In this document: positions 49,598 to 58,719 of the stretch, piece by piece
Layout: the number at the start of each line of letters is the position of its first letter
Position numbering within the stretch: position 1 is the stretch's first letter
From: Nocardiopsis quinghaiensis
Lineage (GTDB): Bacteria; Actinomycetota; Actinomycetes; Streptosporangiales; Streptosporangiaceae
NCBI RefSeq assembly: GCF_008638365.1
Contig: NZ_VWVU01000001.1
Coordinates: 1 to 64,000, forward strand
DNA: 64,000 bases
Direction of reading: 5' to 3'
Program-made: the position numbers and the translations under genes
The notes under the pieces: generated by a model
What the model saw: only the letters and a program-made list of their open reading frames with translations
Databases searched by the model: none
Told to the model about the DNA's origin: nothing

Positions 49598-52519
49598 GTG
49601 CCCGCGAACCGCAAGCCCGCCTACCTGGAGGACTTCACCCCCTCCCGGGGGACCCGGGCGCCCCGCGCCCGCTTCTCCTCCGACGCCCCCTCACTGGACC
49701 TGAACGGTACGTGGCGGTTCCGGCTGCTGCCCCGGGCCGAGGCCGGCACCGACGGGTTCGAGGCCCCCGGCTTCGACGACTCCGCGTGGTCCGGCCTTCC
49801 CGTACCCGCCCACTGGCAGCTGCACGGCCACGGCCACCCCGCCTACACGAACATCTCCTACCCCTTCCCGATCGACCCCCCGCACGTGCCCGACGACAAC
49901 CCGACCGGTGACCACCGGCGGGTCTTCGACCTGCCGGGAGAGTGGCCGCAGGGCCCGGCGGTGCTGCGCTTCGACGGGGTCGACTCCTGTTTCCGGGCCT
50001 GGCTCAACGGCACCGAACTGGGCTTCTCCACCGGAAGCCGCCTGGCCACCGAGTTCGAGGTCGGCCACCTGCTGCGCCCGGGACGCAACACCCTGGCGGT
50101 CCGCGTCCACCAGTGGTCGGCGGCCAGCTACCTGGAGGACCAGGACATGTGGTGGCTGTCGGGGATCTTCCGCGACGTCACCCTCCTCGCCCGGCCCCCG
50201 GAGGGGATCGACGACCTCGCCGTGCACACCGCCTACGACCACACCACCGGGACGGGCACCCTGCGCGTCGACGCGGAGGGGTCGCCGGACGTCCTGGTCA
50301 GCGTCCCCGAACTGGGGCTGGTGGACGCCGCCGCGGGGGTGGAGCACGCGGTCGGCGCGGTGGAGCCGTGGTCGGCCGAGGCGCCGCGCCTCTACGACGC
50401 CGAGGTGCGCGCGCCGGGGGAGCGGGCCCGCACGCGGATCGGCTTTCGGACCGTGGAGGTCTCCGGCGGGCGACTGCGCGTCAACGGCCGCCCGCTGCTG
50501 CTGCGTGGGGTGAACCGGCACGAGTGGCATCCCGACCACGGCCGCGCCGTGCCCTGGGAGACCATGCGCGAGGACGTACTGCTGATGAAGCGGCACAACG
50601 TCAACGCGGTGCGCACCAGCCACTACCCGCCCCACCCCGACTTCCTGGACCTGTGCGACGAGCTGGGCCTGTGGGTCGTGGACGAGTGCGACCTGGAGAC
50701 CCACGGGTTCGAGGAGGTCGGATGGCGCGGCAACCCCTCCGACGACCCGCGCTGGCGCGACGCCTACCTGGACCGGATACGCCGCACCGTCGAGCGGGAC
50801 CGCAACCACCCCAGCGTCATCCTGTGGTCCCTGGGCAACGAGGCCGGGACCGGGGAGAACCTGAGGGCCATGGCGGAGTGGACGCGCGGGCACGACCCCT
50901 CCCGCCCGGTCCACTACGAGGGCGACCGGGACAGCACGTACGTGGACGTGTACTCGCGCATGTACGCGCCGCACGACGAGGTGGACGCCGTCGGCAGGCG
51001 TGAGGAGCCCGAGACGGCGGATCCGGCGGCCGACGCCCACCGGCGCGGGCTGCCCTTCGTCCTGTGCGAGTACGGGCACGCCATGGGGACCGGGCCGGGG
51101 GCGCTGGAGGAGTACCAGCGGCTGTTCGAGCGGCACGGCCGCTGCCAGGGCGGGTTCGTCTGGGAGTGGATCGACCACGGGATCCGCCGCCGGGAGCCGG
51201 ACGGCACCGAGTGGTTCGCCTACGGAGGCGACTTCGGCGAGGTCCTGCACGACGGGAACTTCGTCGCGGACGGCCTGCTGCTGCCCGACCGCGTGCCCAG
51301 CCCGGGGCTGACCGCGTACGCCAGGACCATCGCACCCGTGCGCGTGGCCCCCGACCCGGCGGCCGGCACCGTCTCCGTCACCAACACCTGGGACTTCCGG
51401 GACACCTCGGGCCTGACCTTCTCCTGGCGGGCCGAGGAGGAGGGCGTCCCGTTCGGGGAGGGCGTCCTGGACGTACCGGTCCTCGGGCCCGGGGAGGCTG
51501 TCGACGTGCCGTCGCCCGCACTGCCCGAGCCTCCCGGAGGCGGGGAGGCCTGGCTGACCGTGTCCGTCCGGCTGGCCGGGAAGGAGCCCTGGGCCCCGGC
51601 CGGGCACGAGCTGGCCTGGGGGCAGGCCGGGATCGGCGCCTCCGCGGCCGGACCGGCGGCGGCTCCGGCCCTCGCCGCCGGCGGTGCGGCGCCGTACGCC
51701 GCCGGGGACGGAACCGTGCGGATCGGCCCGGGACTGCTGGACACGGAGACCGGCGCGCTGCTCTCGATCGGCGGCCTGCCCGTGGACACGCCGGTGGTGG
51801 ACCTGTGGCGCGCCCCGACCGACAACGACGTGGCACCGCACGGGATCTCCGTGGCCGCCTGGTGGCGCGGATCCGGCCTGGACCGGCTCACCTCGCGCCT
51901 CGTGTCCACCGGACGGGAGGACGACGCGTTCGTCGTCCGGACCAGGCTGGCCCCGGCCGCCCGGGAGATCGGCATGCGCGTCGCCCACCGGTGGAGCACC
52001 GACGGAGGGCGCCTGATCCTGGACGTGGAGGCCGAGGCCGAGGGGGAGTGGCCCTGCCCGCTGCCGCGCTTCGGCGTGCACATGGCCCTGCCGGCCTCCC
52101 TGGGCGGGGCGGAGTGGTTCGGCCGCGGGCCCGGCGAGGCCTACCGGGACGTGTCCCAGGCCGCGAGGATCGGCCGGTTCTCCACCACGGTCGACGGACT
52201 CCAGACCCCCTACCTGCGGCCCCAGGAGAACGGCAACCGGATGGACGCCAGGTGGCTCGTCCTACGGGCGGAGGACGGCAGGGGCCTGCGGGTGGAGGGC
52301 GACCCGGTGTTCGACTTCACCGCGCGCCGCTGGGACACGGCTGCGCTCGACGCGGCCGACCACCCCCACGAGCTGGTTCCCGGCGACCGGATCCATCTGC
52401 ACCTGGACCAGGCGCACCACGGCATCGGCACGGCCTCGTGCGGACCCGGGACGCTCCCCGAGCACCACCTGGCGGCCGGACGGCACCGGATCCGGCTCGG
52501 GTTCTCCCCGGTCGGCTGA
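49598..52519 (+). CDS. Beta-galactosidase, GH2 (LacZ type)
   Basis: A 973-aa enzyme with the LacZ domain order: sugar-binding jelly roll (LDLNGTWRFRLLPRAEAG...WQLHGHGHPAYTNISYPF), immunoglobulin-like domain, TIM barrel with GVNRHEWHPDHGRAV, acid/base Glu415 in SLGNEAGTGEN and nucleophile Glu491 in VLCEYGHAMGTG, and a C-terminal Bgal_small_N domain (WRAPTDNDVAPHG...ENGNRMDARWL). There is no signal peptide, so it acts on imported lactose or similar galactosides. The GTG start has GGGAGG upstream and is coupled to the alpha-galactosidase. Full length, no sign of decay. Confidence 0.95.
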   Translation: MPANRKPAYLEDFTPSRGTRAPRARFSSDAPSLDLNGTWRFRLLPRAEAGTDGFEAPGFDDSAWSGLPVPAHWQLHGHGHPAYTNISYPFPIDPPHVPDDNPTGDHRRVFDLPGEWPQGPAVLRFDGVDSCFRAWLNGTELGFSTGSRLATEFEVGHLLRPGRNTLAVRVHQWSAASYLEDQDMWWLSGIFRDVTLLARPPEGIDDLAVHTAYDHTTGTGTLRVDAEGSPDVLVSVPELGLVDAAAGVEHAVGAVEPWSAEAPRLYDAEVRAPGERARTRIGFRTVEVSGGRLRVNGRPLLLRGVNRHEWHPDHGRAVPWETMREDVLLMKRHNVNAVRTSHYPPHPDFLDLCDELGLWVVDECDLETHGFEEVGWRGNPSDDPRWRDAYLDRIRRTVERDRNHPSVILWSLGNEAGTGENLRAMAEWTRGHDPSRPVHYEGDRDSTYVDVYSRMYAPHDEVDAVGRREEPETADPAADAHRRGLPFVLCEYGHAMGTGPGALEEYQRLFERHGRCQGGFVWEWIDHGIRRREPDGTEWFAYGGDFGEVLHDGNFVADGLLLPDRVPSPGLTAYARTIAPVRVAPDPAAGTVSVTNTWDFRDTSGLTFSWRAEEEGVPFGEGVLDVPVLGPGEAVDVPSPALPEPPGGGEAWLTVSVRLAGKEPWAPAGHELAWGQAGIGASAAGPAAAPALAAGGAAPYAAGDGTVRIGPGLLDTETGALLSIGGLPVDTPVVDLWRAPTDNDVAPHGISVAAWWRGSGLDRLTSRLVSTGREDDAFVVRTRLAPAAREIGMRVAHRWSTDGGRLILDVEAEAEGEWPCPLPRFGVHMALPASLGGAEWFGRGPGEAYRDVSQAARIGRFSTTVDGLQTPYLRPQENGNRMDARWLVLRAEDGRGLRVEGDPVFDFTARRWDTAALDAADHPHELVPGDRIHLHLDQAHHGIGTASCGPGTLPEHHLAAGRHRIRLGFSPVG

Positions 52520-52556
52520 GCCCGCGGGCGGTCGGCGCGGGGGCGGGCACGCGGAA

Positions 52557-52587
52557 GGGGAGGCGCCGGACGCACCGGCGCCTCCCC
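52557..52587. terminator. Strong terminator after the galactosidase operon
   Basis: A 13-bp perfect stem (GGGGAGGCGCCGG and complement) with a five-base loop, between the convergent beta-galactosidase and csbD genes. Confidence 0.85.
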
Positions 52588-52610
52588 GCGCCACCGGGGC
52601 GGTGGAACCG

Positions 52611-52802
52611 TCACCTGCCGGGTTTGCCGTTCCCGGTCAGGGTGTCCTTGATCTTCTCCCCGGCCTGCTTGAGCTTCGAGGTCTTCTTCTGGGCCTTGCC
52701 CTCGGCCTGCCACTGCTCGTTGTCCGTGACCTTGCCGAAGCCCTCCTTGGCCTTGCCGCTGAACTCGTCGGCCTTGTTGCGGGCCTGGTCGCGCTCGGAC
52801 AT
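52611..52802 (-). CDS. CsbD-family stress protein
   Basis: A 63-aa hydrophilic helical protein. The pattern MSERDQARNKADEFSGKAKEG followed by FGKVTDNEQWQAEGKAQKKTSKLKQ is the CsbD signature; CsbD proteins are abundant stress-induced proteins of unknown role, controlled by SigB in Bacillus. The ATG at 52802 has GGGAGG. The frame continues upstream without a ribosome binding site. Confidence 0.9.
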   Translation of the reverse strand: MSERDQARNKADEFSGKAKEGFGKVTDNEQWQAEGKAQKKTSKLKQAGEKIKDTLTGNGKPGR

Positions 52803-52928
52803 ACCCACCTCCCGCTCGGCTTTCGGTCCTGTCAACATCCGTAACCGCCTGACGGGGGCCGCAATCATGTTCAGGGCAAAAATCTAGACATAACGGACAA
52901 TGTGCAGGTCGGGTGTGACCGCCGGGCC

Positions 52929-53729
52929 TCAGGCCTGGGGCGCGGCCGTGGACACCGAGGCGAACGGGGCCCGCGTGGTCACCCGGTGGTTGATGCCCTC
53001 GCGCACCATCGCCTTGGCCACGTCCACGGCCCTCCCCACGTCGCCGCCCTTGGCCAGTTCGGCGGTGATCGCGGCGGCGAAGGTGCAGCCCGCCCCGCTC
53101 ACACGCTCGTCACCGATCTTGGGGGCGCTGAGGACGGTCGCCTCCTCGCCGTCGAAGTGCACGTCCACCGCGTCCGGGCCGGGCAGTTCCACACCGCCCT
53201 TGACCACGACGTGCCGGGGACCCAGCGCGTGGATGCGTCGGGCGGCCTCGACCAGGTCGTCCACCGTCTCGATGCTCTCCATGCCCGAGAGGGTGCGCGC
53301 CTCGAAGTGGTTGGGCGTGATCACGGTGGCCAGCGGAAGGATCTGCGCGGTGAGCGCCTTGTCGGTGTCCAGCGCGGCTCCCGGCTCCTGCCCCTTGCAG
53401 ATCAGCACGGGGTCCAGGACCACGTGCCGCCACGGCTGACGGCGCAGTCCCTCGGCGACCACGTCGATGGTGTCCGGAGTGCCGAGCATGCCGAGCTTGA
53501 CCACGTCCAGGTCGTGGCAGGAGGTCGCCGCCTCGATCTGGTCGGCGATGACGTCCGGGGCGATCGGGACGAAGCGGTGGCGCCAGTCGTTCTTCGGATC
53601 GAAGGACACGATGCAGGTGATCGTCCCCATGCCGTAGACGCCCAGTTCCTGGAAGGCCCTGAGATCGGCCTGGATGCCGGCGCCGCCGGTGGCCTCCGAC
53701 CCTGCGATCACGTACGCGCTGTCGGTCAT
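52929..53729 (-). CDS. PfkB/ThiD-type kinase (pyridoxine or hydroxymethylpyrimidine kinase)
   Basis: A 266-aa ribokinase-fold enzyme. It has AGSEATGGAGIQADLRAFQELGVYGMGTITCIVSF at the start, DPVLICKGQEPGA in the middle and DERVSGAGCTFAAAITAELAKGG as the anion hole with the catalytic Asp/Cys region (GAGC). ThiD enzymes and the Bacillus-type PdxK share this fold and motifs; the motif FDPKNDWRHRFVPIAP is more like the PdxK/ThiD2 subgroup, so pyridoxal kinase activity is possible. The ATG at 53729 has AGAGGGGG upstream. No thi or pdx gene is adjacent. Confidence 0.85.
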   Translation of the reverse strand: MTDSAYVIAGSEATGGAGIQADLRAFQELGVYGMGTITCIVSFDPKNDWRHRFVPIAPDVIADQIEAATSCHDLDVVKLGMLGTPDTIDVVAEGLRRQPWRHVVLDPVLICKGQEPGAALDTDKALTAQILPLATVITPNHFEARTLSGMESIETVDDLVEAARRIHALGPRHVVVKGGVELPGPDAVDVHFDGEEATVLSAPKIGDERVSGAGCTFAAAITAELAKGGDVGRAVDVAKAMVREGINHRVTTRAPFASVSTAAPQA

Positions 53730-53988
53730 CGGGACCAACCCCCTCTGTCGATGTGCTGTTGCGGGCCGCGTGAGTCCTCACGGGGCCCGTCGGCCCGTGG
53801 ACAATTCCATCACAACGGGCAGGCAGGACGTTCGGGCTGCTCGTGGCATGTGCCATAGCCGGGACGGGTGCGGCGGATGATACTGGGGAGCACGGTCGAG
53901 GAAGCGCCGGTACCAGAGCACGCCCGGGGGGGCACGGGTCCTCCGTGGAACCGCGGACCACGGACGTGGAGGAGGAGTCACACGCCGT

Positions 53989-55143
53989 ATGGCACAGACA
54001 TCGAACCCCGGCGGTCGGGACACGGACTTCGTCGCGCTCCTGGTGGAGGCCTACCACCGCGCGGGCATCCGCGCCGAGCGCCTGTCCGCCACGGGAGTGC
54101 GCGTCCCCCTGCCCGGTGCCGGCTCCTTCGACACCGACTACGGGGAGGCGGCCGAGCGCGCCCGATCGCACCCCGTCGAGCAGTACCCGCGGATGGCCGA
54201 CGAGGCCGTTCGCGCCACGACGCGCATGTTCCGTGAGCGGGGCGTGCCCCTGGGCACCCACTACCCGCCGCGCTCCGACGACCACGGCCGGGGCGCCCTG
54301 GTCGCGGTCCTCGAACGCATGGGCATCGGCGCCCGCTTCGAGTCCCCGCAGGTCCTGAGCCTGTCCCTGCCCGGAGGCGACCGCGCCACCACCGACGTCA
54401 GCGCCTACCTGGCCAAGGTGGGGAACGCCTCCGTGGACGGGGCCCTCGACGAGGCGGGCCGCTTCGCCCAGGCGGTGTCCCAGCAGATCTCGCGCTCGCG
54501 GGAGCAGGACTCCGCACCCGCCGAGAGCCTGCGGGTCCGGCTCTACCCCGACAGCGCCTTCCCCGAGGGCGTGATCGACAAGCTCGTGGCCCGCGAACTC
54601 GCTCCCGGGCTGTGGCAGACCGTGGCCGTGGACCACCCCGACAGCGTCCAGCCGCTCAGCCGCCACGCCCACGAGCGGTCGGGCCGGTCCACCGGGGAGG
54701 CCTTCGCCGAGGCCGTCGCCCACGCCGTGGCGGAGCCGGTGGAGACCAGCGAGCACGAGATCGACGGGGTGAGGATCGTCCACGTCGGCGGCCAGCACCC
54801 CTACGTCTCGGCGCAGGCGCACGTCCTGGGGCGCCATCTGGGAGAGGCGCCGCACGGCGCGCTCGTCGCCTTCCCGGTTCCGCAGGCGGTCCTGGCGCAC
54901 CCGCTGGGCCAGGGGAACCCGATCGCGGCGATGGAGCGCCTCCGGGCACTCGCCGAGCGGTTCGTGGCCGACACCGACAAGCCCGTCAGCTCACAGCTGT
55001 ACTGGTGGCGGCCCGGTCCGGGGGCCGAGACCGACGTGCCCCGCCTGAGCGCCGTGGCGGTCGAGACGGACCACGAGGCCCGGACCGTCTCGCTGTACAC
55101 CGGCGACCAGGAGTTCGGCCCGCTGCTCGACACCCTGAGGTAG
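53989..55143 (+). CDS. Hypothetical protein (384 aa)
   Basis: I do not recognise the family. The protein is soluble, with regular alternation of helices and strands and no signal peptide or TM segment. It opens FVALLVEAYHRAGIRAERLS, has a central helical block (FAQAVSQQISRSREQDSAPA) and a C-terminal part with LGRHLGEAPHGALVAFPVPQ followed by LAHPLGQGNPIAAMERLRAL. Some features recall DUF1444-like proteins but I cannot confirm this. The ATG at 53989 follows GGAGGAG at a longer than usual distance. It stands alone between divergent and convergent neighbours. Confidence 0.8.
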   Translation: MAQTSNPGGRDTDFVALLVEAYHRAGIRAERLSATGVRVPLPGAGSFDTDYGEAAERARSHPVEQYPRMADEAVRATTRMFRERGVPLGTHYPPRSDDHGRGALVAVLERMGIGARFESPQVLSLSLPGGDRATTDVSAYLAKVGNASVDGALDEAGRFAQAVSQQISRSREQDSAPAESLRVRLYPDSAFPEGVIDKLVARELAPGLWQTVAVDHPDSVQPLSRHAHERSGRSTGEAFAEAVAHAVAEPVETSEHEIDGVRIVHVGGQHPYVSAQAHVLGRHLGEAPHGALVAFPVPQAVLAHPLGQGNPIAAMERLRALAERFVADTDKPVSSQLYWWRPGPGAETDVPRLSAVAVETDHEARTVSLYTGDQEFGPLLDTLR

Positions 55144-55222
55144 GACGACCCGTCGGACCCGCTGGAGGCCCTCCGGAAGGCGGTGCCGGCGGGGGCCCCG
55201 AACGCCGACGCGTCCTCGGCGG

Positions 55223-55250
55223 GCGGGGCCGCACGGAGGGGCGGCCCCGC
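55223..55250. terminator. Hairpin between the 384-aa protein gene and the PPOX gene
   Basis: A 10-bp perfect stem (GCGGGGCCGC and complement) with an eight-base loop between convergent stop codons. Confidence 0.7.
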
Positions 55251-55273
55251 GTTCCCTCCGCCGTCCACGGAGG

Positions 55274-55924
55274 TCAGCTCGGGTAGGCGGGTACGGAGGG
55301 CTCGCTCAGCTGTTGGGAGGTGTCCTTGGCGGCGAAGAAGTCACCGCCCTTGCGCAGGGTGTCGTCGCTGCCCCAGGACTCGTCCCGGTCGACCTTGCGC
55401 AGGTGCGGGATGTGCTTGCGGCAGTGGATGTAGGCCTCCTCCACGTGCACCACGGTCCACATCAGCGCCCGTTGTCCGGGGACCTCGGGCGCGGGCAGGC
55501 CGGGGATGTGGCGCCGCAGCTCCACGTCCTCCAGCAGGCTCGCCCGGCCGTTGACGTGCAGCCCGATGCGGTCGCGCGCGAAGTCCATGAACATCAGGCC
55601 CACGTGCGGGTTCTCCAGGATGTTGCCCACGCTGGCGAACACGCCGTTGCCCCGGAACTCCGGATAGGTCAGGGTGTGCTCGTCGATCACGTGGACGAAG
55701 CCGGGCGGCCCCGCGCGGAAGCTGGAGTCGCACTCACCATGGCGGTCCGAGGTGGCGATGAACAGCATCTCCTGCCGGGAGACGAATTCGCGCATCCGCG
55801 GGTTCAGGTGGTCGAGCATCTGGTCGCGGTAGAAGCGATCGGCGCGCTCGCTCGTGCCGGTGATCTCCTGGACGCGGTGTTCACCCGCGCTGCCGGGTGC
55901 GTGCCGTGGGGAGGTCTCGCGCAT
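55274..55924 (-). CDS. Pyridoxamine 5'-phosphate oxidase-fold (PPOX) flavin-binding protein
   Basis: A 216-aa split-barrel protein. The pattern MREFVSRQEMLFIATSDRHGECDSSFRAGPPGFVHVIDEHTLTYPEFRGNGVFASVGNILENPHVGLMFMDFARDRIGLHVNGRASLLED is typical of PPOX-family FMN-binding oxidases/reductases with an N-terminal helix (ADRFYRDQMLDHLNP). The ATG at 55924 follows AGAGG. It lies 131 bases after the globin gene in the same orientation and may share transcription with it, which would suggest a redox or NO/oxygen role. Confidence 0.88.
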   Translation of the reverse strand: MRETSPRHAPGSAGEHRVQEITGTSERADRFYRDQMLDHLNPRMREFVSRQEMLFIATSDRHGECDSSFRAGPPGFVHVIDEHTLTYPEFRGNGVFASVGNILENPHVGLMFMDFARDRIGLHVNGRASLLEDVELRRHIPGLPAPEVPGQRALMWTVVHVEEAYIHCRKHIPHLRKVDRDESWGSDDTLRKGGDFFAAKDTSQQLSEPSVPAYPS

Positions 55925-56055
55925 CACTGCCTCTCACAGGAACTGATGGGGCTGCTGGGATTGGTGGGATCTGCGGTGCCGCAGTCGCCCAGGCGGTGGG
56001 ACAGGTGGGGTGGGGAAGCGCCGGAACGGTCTGGGGAGGACCGTGGACCGGCGGG

Positions 56056-56613
56056 TCAGCGGATCGGAGAGGAGGCGTTGGTCGCCTCGGGCGCCCCGGT
56101 CCGCCGCTGGTCGGACCGGGCCCCGGAGGGCGCGGCCGCGTGGCGGCTGCGCATCGCGGGTTTGCCGGCGTCGGCGTCGCGCGCGCCCTCGAGCATGTTG
56201 GCGGTGATCCACTCGTAGACCATCACCCAGGCCGAGCTCATGGAGGAGGACCAGGTCGGTGAGATCTCGCTGACCGCGCGCACCAGGGCACGGCCCACGT
56301 AGGGGTAGTGCTCGGGTTCGATGGCGAGGTCCCGCCTGTGCTGGGCGCCCAGTTGCCGTAGGTAGCCGGCCACCTCGTCGGGCTGGTCGAGGTGGTGGAC
56401 GACCTCCAGCAGGGCGAAGGCCATGCGCTCCTTCTGGGTCTGCATGTTCTCGGGGAACATCTCCCGTACCGCGGGCGCCATGGAGAACAGGTTCTGGTAG
56501 AAGCGCTCGGCCAGGCGGGTCGAGCCGGGCGGTAAGGAGGAGCAGGAGTGCCGGACCGCGTCGATGACGGCTGGGGCGGGGAGCGGAACCTCTTTGATGG
56601 AGCGGGGAGACAA
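56056..56613 (-). CDS. Single-domain bacterial globin (haemoglobin-like)
   Basis: About 185 aa. The globin fold is seen in RLAERFYQNLFSMAPAVREMFPENMQTQKERM (CD corner, with Phe) and LRQLGAQHRRDLAIEPEHYPYVGRALVRAV, which aligns with the flavohaemoglobin F-helix with proximal His in the QH position, and SSAWVMVYEWITANMLEGAR for the H helix. There is no reductase domain. The tail of about 35 residues is hydrophilic and disordered. The TTG at 56613 has GGAGG four bases upstream; GTG 56664 is an alternative. Functions could be NO detoxification or oxygen handling; the flanking PPOX protein might be a redox partner. Confidence 0.85.
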   Translation of the reverse strand: MSPRSIKEVPLPAPAVIDAVRHSCSSLPPGSTRLAERFYQNLFSMAPAVREMFPENMQTQKERMAFALLEVVHHLDQPDEVAGYLRQLGAQHRRDLAIEPEHYPYVGRALVRAVSEISPTWSSSMSSAWVMVYEWITANMLEGARDADAGKPAMRSRHAAAPSGARSDQRRTGAPEATNASSPIR

Positions 56614-57190
56614 GGAGCCTCCAATCGGGGTTGCGGGGAGGGAAAGCACCACGAAGGCGCACACACCACGACAGTGTTGTTACGGAGAGTGACGATTCTG
56701 GAAGCAGGGCTACGCGTGCGCCCGGCGGTTCCGGGTGGGGCCGGCATGTGTCGGATCGGCATGCGCCGTGACTCGGCCCCGTGCCCGGACGGCACACGCG
56801 AGAACGGTCCTCAGGTCACCGTGAACACAGCGGTCTCTCGGCGGTTCGGAGCGAGGGGAGCACCAGTGCCGTCCCTCTGGCAGTACCGAGGTTGGCGGAA
56901 TCCCTCATCGCTGCCTCATCCTCTTCTTCCGGATTCAGTGTCCGTCCACGGTTTGGGCGACTGCGAATGCTATACGGGGAGCGGATAGCGACCGTTTCAC
57001 TGCTCGCATGACCCGATCCCCCTCCTTGTATGTACGCTGTGGCAATGTAACAGAAGTGTGGACATGTTTGGACGTTACTAACCGGTAGCGCAAAAGGCCA
57101 CAGGACTACCGGAAAACTCCGCCGTCACCTTCGTCACCGTATACCGTATGCGTGCCGGAGGGGAGTCGCGTGCCGCCGCTCCCGCGCCCG
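56614..57190. promoter_or_regulatory. 577-base intergenic region upstream of the globin gene and downstream of the MFS gene
   Basis: No gene is supported here. The part from about 56940 to 57150 is AT-richer and holds several promoter-like words (GCTATACGGGGAG, GCGGATAGCGACC, TGTATGTACGCTG, GTATACCGTATG) and an imperfect inverted repeat GTAAC...GTTAC (about 57047-57079). The region nearer the globin gene (56670-56700) contains CAGTGTTGTTACGG on the plus strand, which may be part of the globin promoter. None of these can be assigned with certainty. Confidence 0.35.
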
Positions 57191-58501
57191 TCAGGGAGGC
57201 GGATGTCCGGCTCCGCTCGCGCGCTGGCGCGGGGACACGGGCCGCCGGGCGAAGCACACCGCGACCGCCATCAGCGCGCAGAGCAGGGCCAGCCCCAGAA
57301 TGCCGGGGCGGTAGGACCCCGCCCACCCGTGGGCCAGGGACAGCAGGATGGGCCCCACGGCGGTGGAGGCGACCGCGACGGACTGGGTCACCCCGCGCAG
57401 GGAGCCGAGGTTGGCGGTGCCGAAGTAGAAGGGCAGCGCGGCGTTCTCCACCGCGCGGGCCCCGGAGGCCGCCGCGCCCAGCGCCACCCCGTAGAGGACC
57501 GCTCCCAGGCCCGGGGACACCAGCGGCAGCAGGGTGAGCGCCAGCGCGTGCATGGCCATGGCCGCGCACATCAGCATCTTGGGGGACAGCCGGTCGGCGG
57601 CCGAACCGAAGAGCAGCGCCGAACCCAGCCCGGCGACGGTCTGGGGCAGGAAGTTGGCGGCGGCCTGCGTCGGGGTGAGCCCCTGTTCACCCAGCACGGC
57701 GATCTGGTGGAAGAACACGGCGGTGGACACCAGCCCGCTGCACGCCACCGCCCCGGCCAGCGCCCAGAAGACGGAGGTGCGCACGATCGCCCGCAGCGGC
57801 CACTCCGGTTCGGGGGGCGCGGCCGGCTCCGCGTGTGCGGGCTTCCCGCCCCGCTGGGTCTCCTCGGCCCCATCGGGAGCCTCGGCCTCCTCGGTCCGCT
57901 CGGGCACCCGGGTGACCCCGCGCAGGCCCCAGAACGCCAGGGGCAGCACGACCACCCAGATGAGCAGCGCCTCGGCGGCGAAGGTGTACCGCCAGCCCAG
58001 GACGGAGACCACCTGTTCGGCGATCAGTGGGAACAGCGAGATCCCCGCGCTCCCCGCCGAGGTGGTGAGCCCGAGCAGGGCGCCCCGGTTGCGGGTCACC
58101 GAGATCGCGACGGCGGTGCTTGCGATCAGCGACATGCCGCCCTGGCCCAGGGCGCGTACCCCGACGAAGCCGGCGGTCAGCCCCACCAGTCCCTGTACGC
58201 AGGCCAGCAGGACCAGGAAGCCGCCGAAGCCCAGAGCCACCGCGGCCAGGACCCGCTGGACCCCGAACCTGTCGACGGCCCGCCCCAGCCAGGGCAGCGC
58301 GAGCGCGCCGCTGAGCGTGCCGACCATGTAGGCGAGGGAGACCGCCGAGCGGCTGATGTCCAGGTCGGCGATGACGTGGTCGACGAACACGGAGACACCC
58401 GCGGTCTGCCCCGGGCCGCTCAACGCCAGGACCAGCGCGGAGGCGACCACGACCCGGGCGGGCGAGGGGGCCGCGCGGGCGAGGCTCCCGGTCGGCCTCA
58501 T
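57191..58501 (-). CDS. MFS transporter
   Basis: A 436-aa protein with 12 predicted TM helices in two halves separated by a charged loop (ERTEEAEAPDGAEETQRGGK). The MFS motif A-like stretch is LGRAVDRFGVQRVLAAVAL after TM2, repeated as FGSAADRLSPKMLMCAAM in the second half. It resembles the oxalate/formate-type and monocarboxylate MFS groups (SGPGQTAGVSVFVDHVIADLDISRS start). The substrate is unknown. The ATG at 58501 has GGGAG; the upstream frame is shadow. It is divergent from the ABC exporter. Confidence 0.88.
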   Translation of the reverse strand: MRPTGSLARAAPSPARVVVASALVLALSGPGQTAGVSVFVDHVIADLDISRSAVSLAYMVGTLSGALALPWLGRAVDRFGVQRVLAAVALGFGGFLVLLACVQGLVGLTAGFVGVRALGQGGMSLIASTAVAISVTRNRGALLGLTTSAGSAGISLFPLIAEQVVSVLGWRYTFAAEALLIWVVVLPLAFWGLRGVTRVPERTEEAEAPDGAEETQRGGKPAHAEPAAPPEPEWPLRAIVRTSVFWALAGAVACSGLVSTAVFFHQIAVLGEQGLTPTQAAANFLPQTVAGLGSALLFGSAADRLSPKMLMCAAMAMHALALTLLPLVSPGLGAVLYGVALGAAASGARAVENAALPFYFGTANLGSLRGVTQSVAVASTAVGPILLSLAHGWAGSYRPGILGLALLCALMAVAVCFARRPVSPRQRASGAGHPPP

Positions 58502-58719
58502 CGCACGTCTCCCGCCGTGGAGGCGGCGGGTACGGGAGCGTGGGGACGGGGTCTGTCGGTCATCGGGCCTATTGTCCCGCCCCGGCCCCGGACCGCGGCG
58601 TCCGACCCCCCGGACCGACCGGCGGGGCGGGTCGACCGATCGGTTGACCCGTGGAATCCACCGATCCCGTGGCCGTGCGGGCGATCCGCGGCTCCCCGGT
58701 CCCACGCGATGCTCGGGGC

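Noticed and set aside
49691-52081. A 796-codon minus-strand frame opposite the beta-galactosidase gene
   Set aside because: Composition is shadow-like (Val, Gly, His, Gln runs), with no motif. The plus strand encodes a complete LacZ-type enzyme.
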